Source: Strigops habroptila
Lineage: Eukaryota; Chordata; Aves; Psittaciformes; Psittacidae
Length of the DNA stretch: 64,000 bases
NCBI RefSeq assembly: GCF_004027225.2
Contig: NC_044284.2
Location: forward strand, 44,254,420 to 44,318,419
Reading direction: 5' to 3'
The first letter of the stretch is position 1, and each line of letters opens with the position of its first letter. The notes under the pieces are model-generated. The model was not told the DNA's origin and searched no databases. It was given only the letters and a program-made list of their open reading frames with translations. The position numbers and the translations under genes are program-made. This document shows, piece by piece, positions 51,928 through 59,787 of the stretch.

Positions 51928-51955
51928 AGGGGTATGAACCAGAGTTCATACCCCT
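51928..51955 (+). other. Perfect 12-bp stem with 4-nt loop in NOS1AP 3' UTR
   Basis: Left arm 51,928-51,939 (AGGGGTATGAAC), loop CAGA, right arm 51,944-51,955 (GTTCATACCCCT). All 12 pairs are Watson-Crick, an uncommon degree of perfection by chance. It could be an RNA-binding-protein site or simply a chance palindrome. Confidence 0.7.
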
Positions 51956-53238
51956 GCTCCTTGTGGAAACACTTGATGAGGTGGGGACTGGCACAGTTGT
52001 CTTCCTCCCCACCTGCCCTCCTATCTGCTTCTGCTTCACTTTGTTGCTTCCCTGCTGCTTTCGTCTTCACCAGCTCTATCTCTGCTAGATCTGCCTGCAA
52101 CTAACCCCTAGTTGAGGATCTCCCAGACACGAGCTCTTGCTCTCCTCCTGGCTGCTAAAGAAGGTCCATCACTTCTTTCTGCCCCAATCCCCTCGGGACT
52201 GAGGGCTAATGAGGAATGAGGTGTGGGTGAGACTCCCAGGGTCAGGACAAGCTGTGCTATGCAGCTTCCATCACAGGAGGAGGCTGGACGCTCTGAGGAG
52301 CTAGAGAGTCCTAGTGGGAAGGAGGACGTTTTGGTGTCCCCAGCAGTGGCCTGGTGTCCAGGGAAGCCCCTGCACCAGACACAGCAGCAGATTAGGAGCA
52401 GGTGCTGTTTGGGACAGGGGTGCCCCTGCCCTCTGGCCACCAATACCTCTGTGTGCCCTGTCCCACACCGCTGTGGGCATAGCTGTGTGCGAGCCCCTCT
52501 GCTGGGGACCCCCACGTCCCACTGCCAGCTCGCAGCAGCTGGCGATGAAGGCATGGGGCGGGAAGCTGGTCCCACCAGGAGGAAGAGGTGGGGATGGCAG
52601 GAGGCACAGGACATGGCGCAGGTAGGGTGGGATGAATGGGTGAGCTCAGAGAGGGTTTTCCATGTGGGCAGACAGATCATGCGGGAGGGGGACAGCAGGA
52701 ACTTGGCCATATGCACAGGGCAGATGGAAGGAGAGCCCAGGAGGAGCAGCAGCAGGTGGGGGGTCTCTTCTAGGCTGGGCTGCGTTAGAAAGCAGGCAGG
52801 GCTGAGCCCTGCCCCTGAGCCACCACTCCTGCCCACCCCTGCTGCACACGTGCAGCCCAGGCAGTGCCCTGCGAGGAGCGTTGGGACCAGCTGTGGGCTC
52901 AGGCTCCCGCCCAGCACCCTGTCCACAGGAGAAGGTGGTGGGTGCCCCATGGGCTGACGAATGCTGCTGGAGCTGGGTGGGACCCTGCCAGCGTCCTGCT
53001 GCACCACTGGTGTACATGTGTAAATGATCCTCCTCCTAAGAGCTGCCTCCAAGATGGCTCTCTAGCCTCTCACTTTTGCTATGGACCTTAACTGGGGATT
53101 TAAAGCTATATTTTTTGTCCTTTCTTTTCCTACAACTGTCGTGTTACTAACTGTTGACTCAATCTATCTGGGAGACCAATCTGCAATGTAAGTGCACTTA
53201 ACCCTTGGGTGTTGTCATTAGTCAACTGGCTTTTGCTA

Positions 53239-53244
53239 AATAAA
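53239..53244 (+). terminator. NOS1AP: NOS1AP poly(A) signal AATAAA
   Basis: Canonical hexamer with a T/GT-rich downstream element (ctttctgttgtctc) and TGTA motifs upstream. It is the first strong signal after the NOS1AP stop. Confidence 0.75.
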
Positions 53245-53264
53245 TCTTTCTATTTCTCAAGGCT

Positions 53265-53710
53265 TTCTGTTGTCTCTTCCTTCTCACTGACTCTCTCTCT
53301 TTCTGTACTTCTCTCCCCCTCCACGCTGGGAGCCACCGCCAGCAGTGGCGTCCCTTTGCCTTGCACACCTCCAAACTAAGCATCCTCCTCTGTTGTGGGA
53401 CTCTTGCTTGTGGTGCCAGCCACAGGGTGCTGGCGAGAGCGAGGTGCCCCGGACACTGCTGGGAGCAGAGGGGTTTCAGTCTTCCCCTTCAGCCACTGCA
53501 CAGCACAGGCTCATCCCAGGGCTGACCCAACAGCTCGAGGATACCAGGGGGTTCCCAGCATCTGCAGAGTTCCATGCAGAGATGCTAAGCAGTGCTTTCA
53601 GGGGCTTGGGAGATTTTTTGGCTGCTGATGAAGGAAAAGTCGGGAAGCCTCTCTTAAAGGATTGTGTAGTGAAGAGCAGCAGGCAGGCAGGGCTGGCTGC
53701 TCCTGGAGCG
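53265..53710. other. Spacer between convergent 3' ends
   Basis: About 450 bp separate the NOS1AP and SPATA46 poly(A) signals. No exon or repeat is recognised. Confidence 0.6.
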
Positions 53711-53711
53711 A

Positions 53712-53717
53712 TTTATT
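53712..53717 (-). terminator. SPATA46: SPATA46 poly(A) signal
   Basis: The plus strand reads tttatt, so the minus strand carries AATAAA. It lies 61 nt past the SPATA46 stop, implying a very short 3' UTR. Confidence 0.7.
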
Positions 53718-53777
53718 CTGCCGCTGACAGGAGCGAAGGAGCAGTGCCCTCCCGCGGCGGCAGCCCGGCTGGCGGGG

Positions 53778-54274
53778 CTACATGGACACGCCGGGGGCTG
53801 CAGCCTCCTGCAGCATGCGCTCCTTCTCCCACAGGGCCTTGAGCCTGCGGTAGTACACCTTACAGCCGTAGCCCTCCTGAGAGCTGTTCTGGATGTGGGT
53901 CTTGATCGACCACAGCGTGGGGAACATGCAGCAACATGACACGCACTGGTAGCCGTTCTGAGACACTGGGTGCTGCTGGGAAGCAGCAAGGATGTCCTGG
54001 ACTGTGATGCTGGCTCTGCTACTGGGCAGCCTGTCCCTCTTGGGTAGCTGGGTCTCATCTGAGGAGTCAGAGGAGGAGCAGACTATCTCCAAGAGGTCAT
54101 CAGGCTCCTCACGCTCCTGGGTGCTGGTGGCCAGGCTGGAGAAGGGGCCGTCCTGGTGCTGCTGAGCGTCTCCTTTGGTGCACATGAAGTAGCTGTAGGG
54201 CGAGAACCAGGGCCGGTAGATGGTGCGGGTGTGGGCAGGGAGCTTGCTGCTTGGTGGGGCTGCAGGCTCGCAGG
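53778..54274 (-). CDS. SPATA46: SPATA46 coding exon 2 (terminal)
   Basis: Residues 36-200, stop TAG at 53,778-53,780. The acceptor has a strong pyrimidine tract (accctttcctctacag). The frame stays open upstream to 54,380 with an ATG, but that part reads through the acceptor and has no family similarity, so I start the exon at 54,274. Confidence 0.9.
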
Positions 54275-55000
54275 CTGTAGAGGAAAGGGTCTGCGGTGAG
54301 TCAAGCATCCCTATAAAAGCCTGGCCCCCCACAGGCCTGGGAGCAGTGTTGGGCACTGCACTGTTCCTCTCTATTTCCATGGGATGCAGAGTTGGCTGCT
54401 TCTGTCCCAGTATGGACTCCCATCATGGAGGGTACCATCCCTTCCCCTACGGGATGCAGGGGTAGATATGGGCAAGGTATGGTGACAGGCATCAAGGCAC
54501 CAGCACTGCACAAGGTTCACCCAGCAGCTCACTGGAGCCATCCCATGGAGAGCTGCACTGGCACAAGGGCAGTGATGGGTGAGGTTGAGCTGGCACTCCC
54601 ATGGGCAGCACCCACAACTCTGAAGATTCCTGCTGGGAAGACATGGAGGAGAAACCAGTGTAGTTCAGAGGTGTGGTATAACTGCAAAACCCCACCAGGT
54701 CCTCAGAAAGCACCCACTGCTCCAGTCACCTGGTCCCCTTTCCCCACCCATGCAGGAGAACAAGCCCAGCCTAACCCCTCCTGCAGGCCCTCGCTGTGCC
54801 ACAGGAGGCTGAGCGGTGCCATGGCTGTGCCCGGGAGGTGCAAGGGGGAGCCCTCCCCACAGGCAGTGCTGGCTGCCTGCACCCTCCCGCTCACCTGGCA
54901 GGCTGGCAGGGCCACAGCGGCATGGGGCCTCCGGGCTTTTTGTCCTGGTGCCACAGTGCACGGTCCTAATGGAAGCAGTGGGCAGGCCAAAGCTCTCCAT
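53778..55000 (-). CDS. SPATA46: SPATA46 (C1orf111 orthologue), spermatogenesis-associated protein 46
   Basis: CDS complement(join(53778..54274, 54895..55000)); 603 nt, 200 aa (human about 261). Exon 1 begins [12 protein letters not shown], resembling human MENFSLLSISG. It ends at CCAG|gtgagc in phase 1, and the exon 2 acceptor cctctacag|CC completes Ala36. Recognition rests on [15 protein letters not shown] (residues 53-67), [26 protein letters not shown] and the C-terminal [10 protein letters not shown]...THI...[13 protein letters not shown] segment. That segment has a zinc-finger-like arrangement with Cys146/149/150/151, His162 and Cys173. In mammals the protein is testis-specific, perinuclear in spermatids, and linked to sperm head shape and sperm-egg fusion. 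It converges on NOS1AP and sits antisense just upstream of C1orf226. Confidence 0.9.
54895..55000 (-). CDS. SPATA46: SPATA46 coding exon 1
   Basis: ATG at 55,000-54,998, 35 codons plus one base, donor CCAG|gtgagc. The first residues [11 protein letters not shown] align with the mammalian start. The rest is poorly conserved. The exact match of phase to exon 2 supports the model. Confidence 0.75.
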
Positions 55001-55697
55001 CACCCTCGTGTAGCTGGTGATGGTGTAGCTCCTGCAGCATGGTACCCATGCTGTAATCCAGCTGATGTCACAAAGGGACGGTGCACAGCAGGATGCTCCT
55101 GGGCAGTCTGCTCAGGCCCTGGGATCTTGGGAGCTTGGCCAGCACAAGCGGACAGCCAGCCTGGGCTGGAGAGGGAGCCTAGAGGGGTGGGCAGTGCAGT
55201 GCCCAGGCTGTGGGTGCTCCCAGGGAACATCCTGCTGCTCTGCAGGTGCCTGGCTGACAAGGGCCTCCTGTGGGTCCCATCTCCGCAGGCAGCGTGCCAG
55301 GTCCGGGCAAGGGTCAGCAGCAAACCTTTACTGGCAGTGCGGAAGGGGCAAGCCCGCTGTCCCCTTGCCATTCCCTTGGTAAATCCTCTTTCTTTCTTTC
55401 TACAATCTGCTTCCCAAGTCGCCCAGTGTCAGGTAAGAGATGCTCTTGGTGTGTTGGCAGTGCTGGTGTGGAGCCCTGGGCTCACTGCTACCTCGTTGCG
55501 CCCCATGCTGTCCTCAGTGCATGGCCTGGCTGCCCACAGCCTCTGTGGGGCTTCAGAAGCAACCTCCCTGTCCCTCAGAATTTGCTCCCATGCTGCTGCG
55601 TTGGGAGCTGGCGGGCAGCTCTTGGACATGTTGTCCCTGCCAGGGTCCCCTCTCCGGCCTGGCTCACAAGCCCTCACTGTTCCCTTTCCCCCACCAG
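55001..55697 (+). other. Interval between divergent SPATA46 and C1orf226 coding starts
   Basis: No CpG island is visible, so C1orf226 has no obvious promoter of its own here. A consensus donor CAG|gtaaga at 55,430-55,438 lies behind a T/C-rich stretch and may end a 5' non-coding or micro-exon. The interval ends in the acceptor ccctttcccccaccag. Confidence 0.55.
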
Positions 55698-55959
55698 TGG
55701 ACCAGAGCATGTTTGAGAATGCCAGCGCCAGCACAGCACCCACCCCACGGCCGCAGCACGGCCCTGCCACAGCCCTGCCGCAGCCCTCCCGCCCTGCCAG
55801 CAGCCAGCACCTCCGCAACCTGGGCAAGGCCATGGGGGCCAAGGTGAATGATCTCCTGCGCCGCAAGGAGCCGGGTGGCCTCCCCGTCATGGGAGTGATG
55901 GAGGTGAATGCCAGCGCTGGTGCCATTCTGGGCACGGGACAGCCAGCTAGCGAGGATGG
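55698..55959 (+). CDS. C1orf226: C1orf226 first coding exon
   Basis: The exon starts at 55,698 after ccaccag. The 11 nt before the ATG (55,709) would encode DQS in a fusion. The donor is GATGG|gtgagt, phase 2. It carries the conserved [20 protein letters not shown] segment, likely an amphipathic helix. Confidence 0.88.
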
Positions 55960-56535
55960 GTGAGTGTTCCCTTGATGGGGCCATTGGGACAGGCTGGAGG
56001 GGCCTCAGCATGGGGCTGTATGTGACTTCTCTGTGCTTGCAGGGCTGTGGGGCTGGATGCTTTTCCCCGGTTGGACCCCCCGCCCCCTGTCACCAAGAAG
56101 CGGACACCACGTGCCCTGAAGACCCCACAGGACATGCTCATTGCACCACAGCCAGTGGGGACCACCCCAAGGAGCAGCATGGAGAAGCCCCCTGAACCCC
56201 CCACAGCCCACCCTGACCCCTCAGGGGAGCAGCCGGGGATGAGGGACCCATCCCCTCCAGAATGCCCTGGGGTCCCCAGCACGATGGGCACCCCAGATCC
56301 CAGTGGGGACCAGCCCACTGGTGCTCTCCCTGTGCCTGACCTCATCCATAAGGGTAACCTGGAAAGCCAGCGGCGAGCAGGCGAGAGGGCCACCGAGACC
56401 TCACCCCACACAGAGAAACCCTCCCGGAGACCAGGGCTGGAGCATGAGCCGCTGGGGAGCACAGGGCGGCCGGAGACATGTACCCCCGGCTGGGAGGTAG
56501 AGGGGACCCATCCTGACTTACTGTCATTTGAGTAG
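55709..56535 (+). CDS. C1orf226: C1orf226 orthologue, uncharacterised protein
   Basis: CDS join(55709..55959, 56043..56535); 744 nt, 247 aa. It is recognised from MFENASAS at the start, [20 protein letters not shown] and [25 protein letters not shown] and [19 protein letters not shown], and the terminal THPDLLSFE. These match the human C1orf226 blocks in order, while the linkers between them diverge and are Pro-rich. Function is unknown. No membrane segment or enzymatic motif is seen, and it looks largely disordered. The first exon is preceded by an acceptor (ccaccag|TG) and is open upstream of the ATG in the same frame, so it can be spliced onto an upstream phase-1 exon such as NOS1AP exon 9. 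The frame also stays open through upstream intronic sequence to about 54.4 kb, which I regard as chance. Confidence 0.9.
56043..56535 (+). CDS. C1orf226: C1orf226 last coding exon
   Basis: Acceptor tgcttgcag|G. The exon runs from [15 protein letters not shown] to the conserved PDLLSFE terminus and TAG at 56,533-56,535. It is Pro/Ser/Thr-rich with two conserved islands: the [10 protein letters not shown] basic stretch and VPDLIHK. Confidence 0.9.
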
Positions 56536-58200
56536 CAGTGGGGGAGCCACAGCAGGGGCACTGTGGGGGCTGGCTCTCCCAAGCATGTCTCTTGCTGCCA
56601 CATGCTGACCCCATGTGTCTTTGGGGTCATTATTTTGGAGAGGGGGCATCCCCAGGGTGTCAGGAGCCCCTGCTGCCCCAGCATGGGGAGCCAGGACACC
56701 CCACTTCTCCCCATATTCCCAGGAGAGACACAGCCTGTCCTGCCATGGCTGCTGCAGCCCCATCCTGGGCTATTTGCCCTGGTCAGTGCAAAGCTCATGT
56801 CCTGCCGCAGTGCTTCCATCCTGTCTGCAGCCAGGAGCCATGCTGGGCTGAGGACCAAGGGTTGGGATCACTCAGCAGCCTGGATGCTCATGCATGGATG
56901 CACAAGCACAAGTCTGCCCCCAACCCTGCCTGCTCTGCCAGGGTGAGGGACCCACACTGTGCTGGCTGCCCTGGTCAGGAGGATTTCCCAGCTTATGCCC
57001 CGTGCTTGCTGAGATACCCTGTCCTGCGGTGCTAGGGGGCTTACCCACCCCTAGAGCCTAGTGCCAGCAAGCCAGGATGGCACCTTCTCTGGGTGCCAAC
57101 CCTGCAGCATTATTCTGCCCAGTGCCATCTCTCTGCATCTGAGCCCCAGTCTTGGGGGACCCACTCACAGCGTGGGCTTTGGTGGGGAGCAGGGCTGGTC
57201 GCCTAGGGGGCACGGCTGATGGCCACTGTGCTCTGGCTGAGAGCTGAGCTCCCTGTGAGACCCCCCTCCAGCTCCCGCTTGATTCCTGGTCTCGCCTCAG
57301 CCACCATGGAAGGGACTGACCTGCCCAGGCAGGCAGCCCCACTCCCTGTGGGCCAGAGCCACAGTTCTCCTTTATTTCTTGGGATGGTGATGTCTTTGTG
57401 AGACTGGGACACAGGAAGTCCTCTGATACTGCTCTATGATTGTTTCCCCATGAATTACAGGAGAGGTTAGCCAGCCTGTGGACCTGTGAGCTGGTGCAAG
57501 GAAGCAGCTGTGAGATGGCAGTTTTTGCTTAGAGCTTTTATGTGCATCCTCACCACAAAGGTAGTTTTGAGAGGAAAAGCTCCCAAGACCACATTTGAGC
57601 TGGAGGACGCATGGATGGGGCACCTCTGCTCACAGCTCCTCTTGGGCCAGGATGGTTGTGCTGAAGAAATGTCTTCCACCACCCAAAGCCACTCTGTGGT
57701 CCTCCTGAAGGATGGAGGCCATGAACATGGATCCCTTTGCTTTGGGAGCAGCCATCATGCCTTCTTGCCCGTTGGCATGGTGTGTGCTGTGGCGGCACTG
57801 GGGCTCTGCAGCTCTCATCCCTTGGGAAGGCCCTGCTGGAGATGAAGGATATGCCAGAGATGCACAGAGCCTGTGGTCAGCCTGCGGTCGGTGCTAAGGT
57901 ATAACATACCCTGTGTATAATGCGATTATGCTGTGTGTGGCTGATTCCACCCCACAAACGGAAATCTACATGAGTATGTATATGTGTATGCTGCCTAAGT
58001 CTACGCTGCATTGTATATGTAGATGGAAACAAGGGCTTGTAGCTCTTCTTTGAGGAACCAGCATCTTCCAACCCTGCCAATCACAAGGGAACCTCACTGC
58101 TGGTTCAGTCTCTCTATTTAATTTGTGTAGGGTGTCTGTGTAGTTTGAGACAAAAGATGCAGATTGCACAATAAATTTTCTTTGTTCGTTTTTTACCCAC
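56536..58200 (+). other. C1orf226: Putative C1orf226 3' UTR
   Basis: No further exon is seen. The stretch runs to an AATAAA at 58,170-58,175. The long minus-strand frame over the coding region and its start (55,947-56,858) is a GC-driven shadow. SH2D1B, found between C1orf226 and UHMK1 in human, is not recognisable here or in the rest of the interval. Confidence 0.55.
58170..58175 (+). terminator. C1orf226: Candidate C1orf226 poly(A) signal AATAAA
   Basis: AATAAA followed by a T-rich element (tttctttgttcgtttttt), 1.63 kb after the stop. Upstream TGTA motifs are present. Confidence 0.6.
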
Positions 58201-58448
58201 TGACACGTAGCAGCCCTTTGATGGGAGGGGACCACCTGCGGTATAGCCCCGAAGCCCCCTGATGAGCCTGGGGACCTGCTGGGTGTACCTGCATGGGGGC
58301 TGCAAAGCTGAGGAGTGAGGCAGTGGCCTCAGCAGCCCCGTGATGCTGAGGGGTGCTGGGGAAAGCCACTCTCCAGCGCCAGGCTTGCTGGGGTGATTGC
58401 ACAGGACAATGGGGTCTGCCCTACTTAAAGCAATGGGGTTTAAGGGAA

Positions 58449-59125
58449 ATCATAGAATCCACTAGGTCGGAAAAGACCTTTAAGATCATCGTGTCCAACC
58501 TCTACCCCAGCACTGCCAAGGCCATCCTAAACCATGCCACTGAGGGCCTCATCTACATGGTTTTGAACACTTGCAGAATGGTGACTCCGCCACTGCCCTG
58601 GGCAACCTGTTCCGATGCCTGATCACTTTCTCTGTGAAGAAATTGTTCCTAATATCCAATATAAACCTCCCCTGGCACAGCTTGAGGCTGTTACCTCTTG
58701 TCCTATCACTTGTTACTTGGGAGAAGAGACCGACCCCCACCTCCCTACAACCTCCTTTCAGGTAGCTGTAGACCGCAATAAGGTCCCCCCTGAGCCTTCC
58801 CTTCTCCAGACTAAACACCCCCAGGTCCCTCAGCTGTTCCACACCACACTTGTGCTCCAGGCCCTGCACCAGCTCTGTTGCCCTTCTCTGGCCCCGCTCC
58901 AGCACCTCAATGTCTCTGTTGTAGTGAGGGGCCCAGAACTGAACACAGGATTCGACATGCGGCCTCACCAGTGCCCAGTGCAGGGGGACAATCACTGCCC
59001 TGGCCCTGCTGCCCACACTGTTGCTGATACAGGCCGGGATGCCGCTGGCTTTCTTGGCTGCCTGGGCACAAGCTGGCTCATGTTCAGCTCCGTCCATATC
59101 CCCACCAAGCGCTGCCAGAGGCCTG
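58449..59125 (-). mobile_element. 5'-truncated CR1 LINE (non-LTR retrotransposon)
   Basis: The left end has the inverted CR1 3' terminus (catagaat) and the typical segment 'gacctttaagatcatcgtgt'. Reading the minus strand gives the ORF2 C-terminal region, for example [40 protein letters not shown] and [20 protein letters not shown]. The frame is open for about 180 codons of this region. The downstream 'RVDVALRDMV'-type tail is lost by a frameshift. There is no 5' end, as is normal for CR1. It lies about 270 bp upstream of the UHMK1 5' region. Confidence 0.92.
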
Positions 59126-59481
59126 ACACCTGCAAAGAGCACCCCCACCCCGGGAGCCAGGCCCAGCGGCCACGGGGGAGCGGGGGGTCGCTGTGTGAGT
59201 TTGGCGGCGCCCGGGCCGAGGGTGACACGGCTGCGCCGCTGTGCTGGGCGCTGAGGGGACAAGACCCCTGCCAGTGCCCGGGCTGAGGGGCCCGGACCGC
59301 GGTACCGCGGTACCGCAGCCCCGTGCCAGCTCCGCCCCGGGAGGGGCGGGTCGGTGGCGGCTCCGCCCAGTGTCCCCGCCCCGTTTCCGGTGTCATGGCG
59401 GCCGGAGCGCGGCGGCGACCGACGCCGGGGTCGGTGCGGATTGCGTGGCAGCGGCGGGGCAGCGGGAGCGGCGGGGGGGCG

Positions 59482-59487
59482 ATGTGA
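59482..59487 (+). promoter_or_regulatory. UHMK1: Minimal start-stop uORF (ATGTGA) before UHMK1
   Basis: ATG directly followed by TGA, 14 nt before the UHMK1 start codon. It is in frame with, and ends, a 30-codon uORF beginning at 59,395. If transcription starts upstream, these could hold back initiation at the main ATG. Confidence 0.5.
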
Positions 59488-59501
59488 GGCGGGACCGCAC
59501 C

Positions 59502-59787
59502 ATGTCGGGGTGCGTGTGGGGCGCGGCGCCGCTGCTGGAGGCGCTGGGCCGGCTGTGGGAGGTGCAGGCGCCGTTGGGCAGCGGCTCCTCGGCCTCCGTC
59601 TATCGGGTGCGCTGCTGCGGAGACCCGCGGGCCCCCCCCGGCGCCGTCAAGGAGTTCGTGCCCCCCCCGCCGCGGCCCGGCCCCGCACGCCGCCCCGGCG
59701 CCCGCCCGCCCGCCGCCGACTGCGCCGAGTACGGCTTCCGCAAGGAGCGCGCCGCGCTCGAGCACCTCCGCGGGCACCGCAACATCG
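59502..59787 (+). CDS. UHMK1: UHMK1 coding exon 1
   Basis: Residues 1-95, donor ATCG|gtaacg, phase 1. Between Lys50 and [12 protein letters not shown] it carries a Pro/Arg-rich stretch (residues 54-72) that is longer than in human and coded by very GC-rich sequence. Confidence 0.95.

Larger units (their letters stand above)
50610..53260 (+). other. NOS1AP: NOS1AP 3' UTR
   Basis: About 2.65 kb follow the stop with no earlier AATAAA that I can see. The first 2.4 kb are GC-rich. The last 170 bases turn AT-rich and end at a poly(A) signal. A perfect 12-bp hairpin lies at 51,928-51,955. The extent is inferred from the signal, not from transcripts. Confidence 0.65.

Noticed and set aside
52108-53052. 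314-codon open frame on the minus strand over the NOS1AP 3' UTR
   Set aside because: Composition is GC-driven, with many Ser/Pro/His/Cys and no domain. It lies opposite a 3' UTR and has no similarity I recognise.
54275-54380. Upstream ATG giving SPATA46 an unspliced 200-codon reading
   Set aside because: The extension crosses a consensus acceptor and lacks similarity. The spliced model with exon 1 at 54,895-55,000 fits phase and the mammalian N terminus better. By coincidence both give 200 aa.
54392-55963. 523-codon plus-strand frame running into C1orf226
   Set aside because: Only the part after 55,698 matches C1orf226. The upstream part passes through a strong splice acceptor and lies opposite SPATA46 exon 1. 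Long open stretches are common in GC-rich sequence.
55947-56858. 303-codon minus-strand frame opposite C1orf226
   Set aside because: Shadow of the C1orf226 last exon and 3' UTR, with no family similarity or splice support.
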